Shown: positions 1-8,959, numbered from the stretch's first letter. The stretch is 64,000 nt of DNA from Zhengella sp020637775 (GCF_041397485.1 NZ_JAWKWO010000005.1:186001-250000), one strand, 5' to 3'. The notes: generated by a model not told the origin, from the letters alone. Made by a program: numbers and translations.

Positions 1-138
1 GGCCGCGGCCTGGACAGCGCGCCCGATGCCGGCGCGCGTTCCCCCGCCCTCGATGGCCAGCGGCGTGCGCGCGTCATGGGCCTCACGGATGATCGCGGCG
101 GCCTCGGCCTCGCTCGCCGGACGATGCGTCGTGGTCAT
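1..138 (-). CDS. glcE: Glycolate oxidase FAD-binding subunit GlcE, N-terminal fragment
   Basis: Only the first 46 codons are in the window; the gene runs off the left edge. The visible start is MTTTHRPASEAEAA, followed by the typical opening of an FAD_binding_4 domain (TPLAIEGGGTRAGIGR), as in GlcE. Its ATG overlaps the stop of the upstream glcD by four bases (ATGA), so the two are translationally coupled. In the family GlcD and GlcE form the flavin part of membrane-linked glycolate oxidase with the Fe-S subunit GlcF, which would lie further left. The assignment rests mainly on the glcD partner, because a 46-residue fragment of this fold could belong to other FAD-linked oxidases. Confidence 0.8.
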   Translation of the reverse strand, partial: MTTTHRPASEAEAAAIIREAHDARTPLAIEGGGTRAGIGRAVQAAA

Positions 139-1589
139 GCGGCCTTTTCCTTCGCCTTGATTGTCGTCATGTCGAGCGGAAAGACCTTCGACGGGTTCAT
201 GATGCGGTGCGGGTCGAAGGCGTCGCGCACGGCAAGCTGCTGGGCGAGATCCGCCTCGCCATATTGATGGCGCATGAGGTCGCGCTTCTCGATGCCGACA
301 CCGTGCTCCCCGGTCAGGCAGCCGCCCGCGTCGACGCACAGGCGCAGGATATCCATGCCCGCGGCCTCTGCCTTCTCTGCCTCTTCCGGATCGTTGACAT
401 TGTAGAGGATGAGCGGGTGCATGTTGCCGTCACCGGCATGGAAGACATTGGCGACGCGCAGGCCGTATTTCTTCACGATCACGTCCGTCTCGCGCAGTAC
501 ATGGGACAATTGCCCGAGCGGCACCGTGCCATCCATGCAGATATAGTCCGCGATCCGGCCGGTCGCGCCGAAAGCCGACTTGCGGCCCTTCCAGATCAGC
601 GCCGCCTCGATGGCCGACTGGCTCTCCTTCACCGTGCTGACGCCGTGGCGGCGCGCGATCTCGACGATGCGCGCGAGCATGTCGTCCATTTCGGCCTCGG
701 ACCCTTCCACCTCGACGATCAGCAGCGCTTCGACATCCAGCGGGTAGCCGGCATGGGCGAAGGCCTCGCAAATCTCGATGGCCGGCTTGTCCATGAATTC
801 GATGGCAACCGGAATGATGCCCTCGCCGATGATATCGGCCACGCAGGCCCCGGCGACTTCCGAGGAATCGAAGCCGAAAAGCACCGGCCGCGCCCCTTCC
901 GGCCTGGCGATCAGGCGCACGGTGGCTTCGGTGACAATGCCGAGCTGGCCTTCAGAACCGCAGACAAGGCCGAGCAGGTCATAGCCGGCGGCGTCCAGTT
1001 CGCCTGCGCCAATGTCGAGGATCTCGCCATCGAAGGTGACAAGGCGCACGCCAAGCAGGTTGTTGGTCGTGACGCCATATTTCAGACAATGGGCGCCGCC
1101 GGAATTCATGCCGATATTGCCGCCGATGGTGCAGGCAAGCTGCGAGGAGGGATCAGGTGCGTAGAAGAAGCCGTCTGCCTCGACCGCGTTGGAAATGTTG
1201 ATATTGGTAACGCCGGCCTGCACCCGCGCCAGACGGTTGGGCAGGTCGATTTCGAGAATGCGGCTCATCTTCGACAAGCCGATCACCACCGCGTCCTCCT
1301 GCGGGATGGCGCCGCCTGAAAGCGACGTCCCGGCACCGCGCGCCACGACGGGCACCTTTTCGCGGGCAAGGTATTTCAGCACTTTCGCCACCTGTTCCGT
1401 CGTCTCGGGCAGGATGACGGCCAGCGGCACGCGCCTGTAGGCCGTGAACGCATCGGTTTCGAAGGGCACCAGTTCACGCTCGTCGCTGACGAAACACGAC
1501 GCAGGAACGAGATCGGCGAGATCGGCGACAATGTCGGCACGCCGCGCCAGAATGCGCGGATCGGGATCGTGAAAACGGATGTTTGCCAT
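135..1589 (-). CDS. glcD: FAD-linked oxidase, glycolate oxidase subunit GlcD
   Basis: 484 residues, the usual GlcD length. It oxidises glycolate, or possibly D-lactate, using FAD and passes electrons to the respiratory chain. Residues about 55-230 form the FAD_binding_4 domain, with the flavin loop VVARGAGTSLSGG at 81-93 and GGNIGMNSGG at 156-165. The C-terminal FAD-oxidase domain has HAGDGNMHP at 384-392 and TGEHGVG at 426-432. The start at 1589 is chosen because GGGAGG stands just upstream; an in-frame ATG at 1613 has no such site. It is followed with a 4-base overlap by glcE and is divergent from a LysR gene. Closely related D-lactate and 2-hydroxyglutarate dehydrogenases share these motifs, and the nearby lutABC operon keeps lactate open as a substrate. 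Confidence 0.88.
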   Translation of the reverse strand: MANIRFHDPDPRILARRADIVADLADLVPASCFVSDERELVPFETDAFTAYRRVPLAVILPETTEQVAKVLKYLAREKVPVVARGAGTSLSGGAIPQEDAVVIGLSKMSRILEIDLPNRLARVQAGVTNINISNAVEADGFFYAPDPSSQLACTIGGNIGMNSGGAHCLKYGVTTNNLLGVRLVTFDGEILDIGAGELDAAGYDLLGLVCGSEGQLGIVTEATVRLIARPEGARPVLFGFDSSEVAGACVADIIGEGIIPVAIEFMDKPAIEICEAFAHAGYPLDVEALLIVEVEGSEAEMDDMLARIVEIARRHGVSTVKESQSAIEAALIWKGRKSAFGATGRIADYICMDGTVPLGQLSHVLRETDVIVKKYGLRVANVFHAGDGNMHPLILYNVNDPEEAEKAEAAGMDILRLCVDAGGCLTGEHGVGIEKRDLMRHQYGEADLAQQLAVRDAFDPHRIMNPSKVFPLDMTTIKAKEKAA

Positions 1590-1606
1590 GCCTTCCTCCC
1601 CAGAAC

Positions 1607-1625
1607 TGGTCAAATAGTTTTACCA
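1607..1625. promoter_or_regulatory. Candidate LysR-type operator between glcD and the LysR gene
   Basis: The site reads TGGT, then 11 bases, then ACCA. This is a dyad of the T-N11-A class recognised by LysR regulators. It lies 18-36 bases before the glcD start and inside the 221-base divergent spacer, so it is well placed for control of glcDE by the neighbouring LysR protein. Binding is inferred. Confidence 0.4.
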
Positions 1626-1810
1626 CTCGTCGGCACCATGCGCAATCAATGGCCGGCCGACCTTCGCATTGAAAGCCTTTTTCCGGACGGAACAAAAACT
1701 TGTCACCCTGCGTCAACAAGAAAGAGGGGCGGCAAAGAAACTTTTCCGGAAACAGTGATCCAACGATCAGCAAAGGACGTAGTGAGGTTCAGATGTCAGG
1801 TGAGTCTCAC

Positions 1811-2737
1811 ATGAGCCATATAGCCGACTATGAAATTTTCGCCCGGGTCGTCTCCGCTGGCAGCCTTTCGGCGGCCGGCCGGGAGATGGGCCTGTCGCCG
1901 GCGGTGGTTTCAAAAAGGCTGCGCCGGCTGGAAGACAGTCTCGGAACCCGGTTGCTCCAGCGCACGACGCGCCAGATCGCATTGACCGAGGCCGGTCAGG
2001 GGTTCTATGAGCGGATCGTCGCCATTCTCGCAGCGGTGGAAGAGGCCGAAAGCTTCGTGTCCCGCCGCTCGGCGCAACCGCGCGGCACGCTGAAGGTGTC
2101 CGCGCCCACGTCCTTCGGCCGCATGCATGTCGCCCCGCATCTGCAGGCCTTCATGCGAGACAATCCGGATCTCGCCATCAATCTCGTTCTTTCCGATGAT
2201 TTCGTGGACATTGTCGGCGAAGGTTTCGATCTTGCCATCCGCATTGCCGAACTGACCGATTCGAGCCTTGTGGCGCGCCGCCTGGCCCCGGTCCAGCGTT
2301 TCCTCGTCGCCTCCGCCAGCTATCTGGAAAAACACGGTGAGCCGACTTCGATCACTGACCTTCAGAATCACGTCGTGCTGCCGGCCCACAACCACGAGCC
2401 CTGGCGTCTGGAAGGGCCGGACGGCCCGCTGATCTACCGGCCCGAAGGCCCGCTGCTGACCAACTCATCGGAAGTGCTGCGGCAAGCCGTGCTCGCCGGC
2501 ATCGGCATCGCGCTGCGTTCGACCTGGGATGTCGGCCCGGAACTGGCGTCAGGCGAATTGCGCCGCGTGCTGCCGGACTATTCGGCCTCGAAGAATGTCG
2601 GCATTTACGCCGTCTATCCCTCGCGCCGCTTCCTGCCGGTCAAGGTGCGCCTGTTCATCGATTTCCTGGCCGGTCTTTACGGCCCCTCGCCCTACTGGGA
2701 AGATGGCAGCGAACCCCGCGCGCTGGCCGCCGAGTAA
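1811..2737 (+). CDS. LysR-family transcriptional regulator
   Basis: 308 residues. The N-terminal winged helix-turn-helix (about residues 5-62: ADYEIFARVVSAGSLSAAGR, then SPAVVSKRLRRLEDSLGTRL) is followed by a periplasmic-binding-type effector domain at about 88-295. The start at 1811 is preferred because AGGTGAG stands 5-6 bases upstream; an ATG at 1793 is possible. The gene is divergent from glcDE with a T-N11-A dyad between them, so it probably controls glycolate/lactate oxidation. Its effector cannot be read from the sequence. The motif SAAGREMGLSPAVVSKRL places it in the large CrgA/AaeR-like branch of LysR proteins. Confidence 0.85.
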   Translation: MSHIADYEIFARVVSAGSLSAAGREMGLSPAVVSKRLRRLEDSLGTRLLQRTTRQIALTEAGQGFYERIVAILAAVEEAESFVSRRSAQPRGTLKVSAPTSFGRMHVAPHLQAFMRDNPDLAINLVLSDDFVDIVGEGFDLAIRIAELTDSSLVARRLAPVQRFLVASASYLEKHGEPTSITDLQNHVVLPAHNHEPWRLEGPDGPLIYRPEGPLLTNSSEVLRQAVLAGIGIALRSTWDVGPELASGELRRVLPDYSASKNVGIYAVYPSRRFLPVKVRLFIDFLAGLYGPSPYWEDGSEPRALAAE

Positions 2738-2740
2738 CCT

Positions 2741-4045
2741 TTAATCGTGCTCGCCGTGGGCGCGGCGAATGCGCCTGACCATCCACCACACGAACAGGAT
2801 GACGATGGGCACCGAGGCCGCGGTCACATATTCGGGCTTCATGCCATGGCCAAGAAGGCCGGTTCCCTTGGCCAGATAGCCGATCAGTCCGACGATGTAA
2901 TAGGAAACGGCGGCGACCGAGAGGCCCTCGACGGTCTGTTGAAGGCGCAACTGGAGCTGGGCGCGGCGGTTCATCGAGTTGAGCAGGTCGCTGTTCTGGC
3001 GCTGCAAGTCAACTTCCACCCAGCTTCTGAGCAGCGTCGTCGCACGGGCCAGCTTGCGCGACAGATTGGCCTGACGCTCCTCGACCGAGCGGCAGGTGCG
3101 CATGGCGGGCGCCATGCGCCGCTTCAGGAAAGCGCCCCATGTCTCGTAGCCCGTCACCGGTTGCTCGCCGATGGCGGCCAGCCGTTCATTGACAATGCCG
3201 TCATAGGCACGGCTGGCGCCGAACCGGTACAGGCTGGCGGCGGCATCGGCCTCCAGTTCCGAGGCCAAATCCGTCAGTTCGGTGAGCAAATCCTGGCTGC
3301 CGGCGCCGCTGCGGGTGCGCATGCGGTTCGTCACGTCGGCAAGGCGGTCCTCGATCCGGCGAATGCGCGGCGACAGTTCCTGGGCCAGCGGCAGGCCGAG
3401 CATGGCGAGGATGCGATAGGTCTCGATCTCGATCAGGCGCTGGGCCAGCGCGCCGGCGCGGGCCGGCGTCAGGCCGCGGTCGAGCACAAGGATGCGGGTC
3501 AGGCCGTCGCCGTCCTGGCGAAAATCGGTGATGGCGGCCGCCTGCCCGTTTTCCACGAGGCTGTAACAGAGGCTGGCGGCATCGAAGCCGGTGACAAGGC
3601 GCTCGCTGGCTTCGGTCCATTTGCGAATCTCGAGGCGCACGCCGGCCAGCACGACACCCGGCAAGGCAAAGGACGGGCCGAAGGGCGGCTCTTCCAGGGG
3701 TTTTCCGTCTTGCGGCGAAAGCGGGCCGTTCCAGAGATAGGTGGAGAATTCCGTGTGCCGCTCCCAGCGCAGCGCGCCCCGGCCGCGCAGGATGGTGTGG
3801 TGGCGCGCGCCGCGATCGGGCGGGGCGACACCATTGGCCCGCGAAAGGTCCGACAGGACGGCGTGGTCCACCGTGGCGCCGCCCTCGGTCATGAAGGCAA
3901 GCTGGACGAGCAGGTGCGGCGTCTCCACCAGCGGCGCAGGACGGGCATGCACCTCGCCAAGTGCGGCCGACCGCCCCGGATGAACCGGGAACCCCAGTAC
4001 CGTTGCGGCGGTTGAGCGGTTCTGTTCCCCAGCGCCAGATGCCAT
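2741..4045 (-). CDS. DUF3422 family protein with two C-terminal membrane helices
   Basis: 434 residues, typical for DUF3422, a family of unknown function found mostly in proteobacteria. The N-terminal part carries the family-like stretches HPGRSAALGEVHARP and DLSRANGVAPP. The middle is helical and Arg/Glu-rich. Two hydrophobic segments near the C-terminus (around SYYIVGLIGYLA and VPIVILFVWWMV) would anchor it in the inner membrane with most of the protein in the cytoplasm. The start at 4045 has AGAGGGA upstream. It ends three bases after the convergent LysR gene stops. No function is proposed. Confidence 0.82.
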   Translation of the reverse strand: MASGAGEQNRSTAATVLGFPVHPGRSAALGEVHARPAPLVETPHLLVQLAFMTEGGATVDHAVLSDLSRANGVAPPDRGARHHTILRGRGALRWERHTEFSTYLWNGPLSPQDGKPLEEPPFGPSFALPGVVLAGVRLEIRKWTEASERLVTGFDAASLCYSLVENGQAAAITDFRQDGDGLTRILVLDRGLTPARAGALAQRLIEIETYRILAMLGLPLAQELSPRIRRIEDRLADVTNRMRTRSGAGSQDLLTELTDLASELEADAAASLYRFGASRAYDGIVNERLAAIGEQPVTGYETWGAFLKRRMAPAMRTCRSVEERQANLSRKLARATTLLRSWVEVDLQRQNSDLLNSMNRRAQLQLRLQQTVEGLSVAAVSYYIVGLIGYLAKGTGLLGHGMKPEYVTAASVPIVILFVWWMVRRIRRAHGEHD

Positions 4046-4197
4046 CGAATTTCCCTCTTGCAGCCCGATCGCGCAGGGCCCGCGCTTCTCCGGACGCGGG
4101 CAAACGCGTTTATCCGGCAAGCTTTAGCAACATATTGCAGTGCCGCAAAGCCAGCGCATTCCTGCACGTGGATGGAAAACGCGCGCAAGTGGATAAA

Positions 4198-4213
4198 CAA
4201 ATTGACCAGTTTG
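4198..4213. promoter_or_regulatory. Candidate FadR/GntR-type operator before the lut operon
   Basis: A 16-base imperfect palindrome, CAAATTGACCAGTTTG, in which 12 of 16 positions are symmetrical. It lies 52-68 bases before the start of the GntR-family gene that heads the lutABC operon. The TGnnCA core resembles FadR-subfamily operators, so autoregulation is likely. This is inference. Confidence 0.4.
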
Positions 4214-4265
4214 CCTGCGAAACGATAGACTCGCGTGAATTTGCCGCAGGGAGGACTTCAGGCCG

Positions 4266-5048
4266 TTGAACGAGATCTTTTCCCGGATCCACCACTCACG
4301 CACTGCCGACGAGGTCGTCGAGCAGATCGAGGTGCTGGTCCTGGAGGGCATCCTGCGCGTCGGCGACAAGCTGCCGGGCGAGCGGGAACTGGCCCGCCAG
4401 TTCGAGGTGTCGCGGCCGATCCTGCGTGACGCGCTGAAGATGCTGGAGGCGCGCGGCCTGCTGGTCACCCGCCACGGCGGCGGAACCTATGTTGCCGATG
4501 TGATCGGCCAGGTTTTCACTGGACCGGTGATGGAACTGATCTCCAAGCACCGCAAGGCCATTGCCGACTATCTCGAATATCGCCGCGAGATCGAGGGCGT
4601 GGCGGCGGAGTATGCCACCAGACGGGCCACCGAGGATGACAAGGCGCTGCTGACGCGTATCATCGAGCGCATGAAGGAAGCCCACCAGAAGGACGACTTC
4701 GAGGAAGAAGCCGCCATCGACGTGGAGTTCCACAACGCCATCGGCGAATGCGCGCATAACATCATCCTGCTGCATACGCTGCGCTCCTGCTACCGCCTGC
4801 TGTCGGACGGCGTGTTCTACAACCGGTCCATGATCTACAATTTCCCCGGCGCGCGCGACAAATTGCTGGAGCAGCATCTTGCCATCTACGATGCCGTCAT
4901 GGCCGGCGATCCGGCCGCAGCGCGCGCAGCCGCGCAGGCGCACATGACCTATGTGGAGAATTCCATGCGCGACGCAGAGCGCACCGTGGACTGGCAGCGC
5001 ATTTCCCGCCTGCGCCTGCGCCAGCGCAGCGAGACGACAATCGAGTAA
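4266..5048 (+). CDS. GntR-family regulator (FadR/FCD subfamily), likely lactate-responsive
   Basis: 260 residues. The GntR winged helix lies at about 10-75 (KLPGERELARQFEVSRPILRDAL is the recognition region) and the FCD ligand domain at about 95-230, with His/Asp metal-binding candidates. It heads a run that continues 14 bases later with lutA, so it most probably represses lutABC in the manner of LldR/LutR; lactate as effector is inferred from context. The only plausible start is TTG at 4266, with AGGGAGG centred about 12 bases upstream. That weak start codon and long spacing would keep regulator levels low. Confidence 0.85.
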   Translation: MNEIFSRIHHSRTADEVVEQIEVLVLEGILRVGDKLPGERELARQFEVSRPILRDALKMLEARGLLVTRHGGGTYVADVIGQVFTGPVMELISKHRKAIADYLEYRREIEGVAAEYATRRATEDDKALLTRIIERMKEAHQKDDFEEEAAIDVEFHNAIGECAHNIILLHTLRSCYRLLSDGVFYNRSMIYNFPGARDKLLEQHLAIYDAVMAGDPAAARAAAQAHMTYVENSMRDAERTVDWQRISRLRLRQRSETTIE

Positions 5049-5062
5049 TCCGGAAGCATCCC

Positions 5063-5830
5063 ATGTCAGAGAGTTCCCCTCCCCGCGTCGGCCTGTTCGT
5101 CACATGCCTGGTCGACCTGTTCCGCCCGAGCGTGGGTTTTGCAGCCATCAAGCTGATGGAGGCGGCCGGGTGCCGGGTCGACGTGCCGCGGGCGCAGACC
5201 TGCTGCGGCCAGCCGGCCTACAATTCCGGCGACCGGGCCGACACGCGCGCCATCGCCGAACAGACCATCGCTGCGTTCGAGGACTTCGATTACGTGGTCG
5301 CGCCGTCCGGTTCCTGCGCCTCCATGCTCAAGAAGCACTATCCGGGCCTTTTTGCCGGCGATGCGGCATGGGAAGAACGGGCGTCAGCCTTTTCGGCCAA
5401 GTGCCACGAACTCGTCAGCTTCCTGACCGATGTGCTGGGGATAGAGGGCGTCGATGCCCGCCTCGATACGGTTGCGACCTATCACGACAGCTGTTCCGGC
5501 CTGCGGGAACTGGGTGTGCAGGGGCAGCCGCGCAAGCTGCTTGCCAGCGTGGAGGGCCTGACCGTCAGCGAGATGCGCGACCCGGATGTGTGCTGCGGTT
5601 TCGGCGGCACGTTCTGCGTCAAGTATTCCGACATTTCCAACGCCATCGTCGAACGCAAGACGGCCGACATCACCTCCACCGGCGCCTCCTTGCTGCTGGC
5701 CGGCGATCTCGGCTGCCTGATGAACATGGCAGGCAAGCTGAAGCGCGAAGGCTCGGGCGTGGAGGTGCGCCACGTGGCCGAAGTGCTGGCCGGCATGACA
5801 GACACGCCGCCGATTGCAGGGAAAGGCTGA
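5063..5830 (+). CDS. lutA: Lactate utilisation protein A, Fe-S subunit
   Basis: 255 residues, the normal size for LutA/LldE. Two CCG domains bind Fe-S or link to heterodisulfide-reductase-like chemistry. The first has CLVDLFRPSVG and QTCCGQPAYNSG; the second has YHDSCSGLRELG and DVCCGFGGTFCVKYSD. With LutB and LutC it forms the cytoplasmic L-lactate oxidation complex. It sits 14 bases after the GntR gene and 4 bases before lutB. The name LldE is also used for this family. Confidence 0.93.
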   Translation: MSESSPPRVGLFVTCLVDLFRPSVGFAAIKLMEAAGCRVDVPRAQTCCGQPAYNSGDRADTRAIAEQTIAAFEDFDYVVAPSGSCASMLKKHYPGLFAGDAAWEERASAFSAKCHELVSFLTDVLGIEGVDARLDTVATYHDSCSGLRELGVQGQPRKLLASVEGLTVSEMRDPDVCCGFGGTFCVKYSDISNAIVERKTADITSTGASLLLAGDLGCLMNMAGKLKREGSGVEVRHVAEVLAGMTDTPPIAGKG

Positions 5831-5834
5831 CGCC

Positions 5835-7271
5835 ATGCAGATCACCTCACCGACCTTCAGGAAGAACGCCCGCGCCGCGCTGGACGACCGCCAGCTTCAG
5901 CGCGCGCTGGGCAATGTTCGCTCCGGCTTCATCGAAAAGCGGGCCCAGGCGGCCGCGGGCCTGCCGGAATTCGAGGCACTGCGCGACCAGGCGCGCGACA
6001 TCAAGAACCATACGCTTGCCCATCTCGACCTGTATCTGGAAACCTACGAGAAGGCCGTGAAGGATGCCGGCGGGCATGTCCACTGGGCGGAAACCGCCGC
6101 CGACGCACGCGGCATCGTGCTCGACATCTGCCGGCGGGCCGGTGCGCGCACCGTGACCAAGGGCAAGTCGATGATCACCGAGGAGATCGGGCTCAACGAC
6201 TTCCTGGAGCATTCCGGCATCGAGCCGGTGGAGACGGATCTGGGCGAATACATCATCCAGCTACGCGGCGAACACCCGAGCCACATCATCGCGCCGGCCG
6301 TCCATGTCAACAAGGACCAGGTGGAGGAGGATTTCCGCCGGGTCCACACGCATCTGCCGCCTTCGCGCGACCTGTCGGAGCCGGAAGATCTGCTGGGCGA
6401 GGCGCGCCGCGTGCTGCGCTCGCGCTATTTCGAGGCCGATGTCGGCATTACCGGGGCCAATTTCCTGGTCGCCGAAACCGGCTCCTCGATCATCGTCACG
6501 AACGAGGGCAATGGCGACCTGACCCAGACACTGGGCAAGGTGCATATCGTCATGGCCTCCATCGAGAAGGTGGTGCCGACGCTGGAGGACGTGTCGCAAA
6601 TCCTGCGTGTGCTGGCACGCTCGGCGACCGGCCAGGAGATGAGCGTCTACACCACGCTTTCGACCGGGCCGAAACGCGACAAGGACCCGGACGGCCCGGA
6701 CGAATATCACGTCATCCTGCTCGACAACGGGCGCTCCTCCATGCTCGGCACGGAGTTCCAGGAGATGCTGCGCTGCATCCGCTGCGGCGCCTGCATGAAC
6801 CATTGCCCGGTCTATCACACCGTCGGCGGGCACGCTTACGGCTGGGTCTATCCGGGGCCGATGGGCGCGGTTCTCACCCCCTCGCTGATCGGCGTGGACA
6901 AGGCGGGTCACCTGCCCAACGCTTCCACTTTCTGCGGGCGTTGCGAGGCGGTGTGCCCGATGCGCATTCCCCTGCCCAAGATGATGCGGCACTGGCGCGA
7001 ACGGGAATTCGAGCGCGGACTGAACCCGTCGACCCAACGTTTCGGGCTGAAGAGCTGGGCCTTTCTCGCCCGCCGGCCCCGCATCTACCGGCTGGCCACC
7101 TCGTTCGCCATTCCGTTGCTCTCGGTGTTCGGCGGGGCGAAGCGCCGTTTTTCGTGGCTGCCGCTTGCCGGCGGGTGGACAAGGCATCGCGAGCTGCCCG
7201 CGCCGGAATCGCGCACGTTCATGCAGCAATGGGCCCAGCGCGAGGCGCTGAAGCAGGAGGCACGGCCATGA
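5835..7271 (+). CDS. lutB: Lactate utilisation protein B, Fe-S subunit
   Basis: 478 residues. The N-terminal LUD domain occupies about 70-300, with TKGKSMITEEIGLN at 108-121 and GITGANFLVAETGSS at 204-218. The C-terminal ferredoxin-like part has CIRCGACMNHCPVYH with Cys 314, 317, 320 and 324, and CGRCEAVCP with Cys 367, 370 and 374, which would hold two 4Fe-4S clusters. The start at 5835 (MQITSP) avoids a long overlap with lutA. The stop overlaps the lutC start as ATGA. Confidence 0.93.
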   Translation: MQITSPTFRKNARAALDDRQLQRALGNVRSGFIEKRAQAAAGLPEFEALRDQARDIKNHTLAHLDLYLETYEKAVKDAGGHVHWAETAADARGIVLDICRRAGARTVTKGKSMITEEIGLNDFLEHSGIEPVETDLGEYIIQLRGEHPSHIIAPAVHVNKDQVEEDFRRVHTHLPPSRDLSEPEDLLGEARRVLRSRYFEADVGITGANFLVAETGSSIIVTNEGNGDLTQTLGKVHIVMASIEKVVPTLEDVSQILRVLARSATGQEMSVYTTLSTGPKRDKDPDGPDEYHVILLDNGRSSMLGTEFQEMLRCIRCGACMNHCPVYHTVGGHAYGWVYPGPMGAVLTPSLIGVDKAGHLPNASTFCGRCEAVCPMRIPLPKMMRHWREREFERGLNPSTQRFGLKSWAFLARRPRIYRLATSFAIPLLSVFGGAKRRFSWLPLAGGWTRHRELPAPESRTFMQQWAQREALKQEARP

Positions 7272-7948
7272 GCGCGCGTGACGCCATTCTCAACCGCATC
7301 CGCAAGCATGCGGGCGGCAGCGGCGCGGCGGACGAGCGGATGAAGGCGGTCGCGGACCGGCTGAAGAAGCACCCGCAGGGCGTTGTGCCGGCGCGCGCGC
7401 AAATTGCGCCGGCCGAGCGGGTCAAGCTGTTCCTCGCCAAGGCGGAGGGCGTGCAGGCAACGGTGCAGACGGTGAAGTCCGGCGACGACGTGCCCAAGGC
7501 CGTTTCAGCCTATCTGCGAGCGCGAAACCTGCCGGCATCGGTGCGCATGGGCGCCGACAAGCGGCTCAAGGCCATGCCCTGGGACAAGCAGCGATCGCTG
7601 GAGGTGAAGGCCGGTGCATCGGACGGCGATGACATGACCGGCGTCAGCCACGGCCTGTGCGGGATCGCGGAAACCGGCACCGTCATGCTGACGGCCGGCG
7701 CGGACAATCCGACCACGATCAACTTCCTGCCGGAACATCATATCGTGGTGCTCGACGCGGCGGATATCGACGGTACCATGGAGGAAGCCTTCGCCCGGTT
7801 GCGCAAGGCCTCCCGGCGCAAGGGCATGCCCCGCGCGGTCAACCTGGTGACCGGGCCGTCGCGGTCCGGCGACGTGGAACAGAAGATCATCCTCGGCGCG
7901 CATGGGCCGAAGGCGTTGCATGTCATCGTCGTCGGCAAGGCAACGTGA
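7268..7948 (+). CDS. lutC: Lactate utilisation protein C
   Basis: 226 residues, the expected LutC length. The LUD domain shows GLCGIAETGTVML at the position of the conserved family motif and ends in LHVIVVGKAT. It completes the LutABC complex that oxidises L-lactate to pyruvate. The ATG overlaps the lutB stop, and the lutC stop overlaps a GTG start of the next gene, so the run is tightly coupled. Confidence 0.9.
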   Translation: MSARDAILNRIRKHAGGSGAADERMKAVADRLKKHPQGVVPARAQIAPAERVKLFLAKAEGVQATVQTVKSGDDVPKAVSAYLRARNLPASVRMGADKRLKAMPWDKQRSLEVKAGASDGDDMTGVSHGLCGIAETGTVMLTAGADNPTTINFLPEHHIVVLDAADIDGTMEEAFARLRKASRRKGMPRAVNLVTGPSRSGDVEQKIILGAHGPKALHVIVVGKAT

Positions 7949-8706
7949 GTGCTGACCGAGGTATTGCGCTGGGCGAGGCGGCCAGCCCGCCCGGCATGCG
8001 TCTTTATGCCATCGGCGACGTGCATGGCCGTCTTGACCTGCTGAGCGCGCTCCACGGCAAAATCGGGGCGGAAATCGCGCGCGACCGGCCCGCTGACTGG
8101 CGGATCATCCATGTCGGGGACTATATCGACCGCGGCCCCTGCTCGCGTGGCGTGCTCGATTTCCTGACCGGAAAGTCGTCAGCGGACGAGCGAAACATCG
8201 CGCTGGCGGGCAATCACGATCTCGGCCTCTTGTGGTTTCTCGCCAAGCCTCGCGCCAACACCCTGTTCACCCGCCATGGCGGCGTCCAGACCGCGCTTTC
8301 CTACGGCGTGACGGCGGATTTCAGCAGCAATGAGGCAGCGCGCGATACGGCGTGCCGGCTTGACGCGGCCATTCCCGAATCCCACACGCGTTTCCTGACC
8401 GGGCTCGCCCGGTCGGTTTCCTTCGGGGATTTCTTTTTCTGCCATGCCGGCATCCGTCCCGGACTGGCGCTGGACCGGCAGGATCCCGAGGATCTGATCT
8501 GGATACGCGACGACTTCCTTGGCTGGGCCGGGCTGCACCCCAAGGTGATCGTGCATGGCCATACCCCGGTTGCCGCCCCGGACCTCAGGCCGAATCACGT
8601 CAATATCGACACCGGAGCCTATTCCTCCGGCATTCTCTCGGCCCTCGTGATCGAGGGCCGGCTCACACGCATCTTGCAGGAAACAGGCGGATCGACGGCC
8701 GCATGA
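7945..8706 (+). CDS. Metallophosphoesterase, serine/threonine-phosphatase (PP1-like) family
   Basis: 253 residues from a GTG that overlaps the lutC stop (GTGA). An ATG at 7996, immediately before the conserved core, is an alternative. The metal-binding motifs are clear: GDVHGR near residue 24, GDYIDRGP near 60, GNHD near 95, a HAG, and HGHTP near 210. This is the bacterial PrpA/ApaH-like calcineurin fold with two divalent metals. Substrates could be phosphoproteins or small phosphoesters. Coupling to lutC is positional and need not mean a role in lactate metabolism. Confidence 0.88.
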   Translation: MSADRGIALGEAASPPGMRLYAIGDVHGRLDLLSALHGKIGAEIARDRPADWRIIHVGDYIDRGPCSRGVLDFLTGKSSADERNIALAGNHDLGLLWFLAKPRANTLFTRHGGVQTALSYGVTADFSSNEAARDTACRLDAAIPESHTRFLTGLARSVSFGDFFFCHAGIRPGLALDRQDPEDLIWIRDDFLGWAGLHPKVIVHGHTPVAAPDLRPNHVNIDTGAYSSGILSALVIEGRLTRILQETGGSTAA

Positions 8707-8758
8707 AAGGCACAGGGCCCTCCATCCGCGCCTGAACGCGAATCACAAGCGGGCGGGC

Positions 8759-8902
8759 TCAATTGCCCAGCGCGACGATTCCGTAGCCGTCATGGGTGGC
8801 GGATTTTCCGGCGGCGGCATCGGTGGCATAGAAACCGATGCTCCACATGGCTGCAGCGGTCAGCAGGAAGACAGAAAGAAGTGTTGCTTTCACGGGATTC
8901 AT
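8759..8902 (-). CDS. Small exported or membrane peptide, 47 residues
   Basis: A short gene starting at 8902. Residues 1-4 are MNPV with Lys5, followed by a hydrophobic stretch (ATLLSVFLLTAAAMWSIGFY, residues 6-25). It could be a signal peptide, with cleavage possible near ATDAAAG, or a single membrane anchor. The short polar tail is KSATHDGYGIVALGN. The ribosome site is weak (GGAAAG about 10 bases upstream). Support comes from the intact reading frame, the signal-like N-terminus and the EcfG-type promoter 57 bases upstream. No family is recognised. A stress-induced envelope peptide is the best guess. Confidence 0.6.
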   Translation of the reverse strand: MNPVKATLLSVFLLTAAAMWSIGFYATDAAAGKSATHDGYGIVALGN

Positions 8903-8959
8903 CTCTGTTTGCTTTCCGTACTACCTGCGCCAGTTTTGGTTACCATTCCGTTGCCAGAC

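Noticed and set aside
1689..1714. GGAAC-N17-CGTC before the first LysR gene
   Set aside because: The -10 element is CGTC, not CGTT, and there is no stress-related gene downstream.
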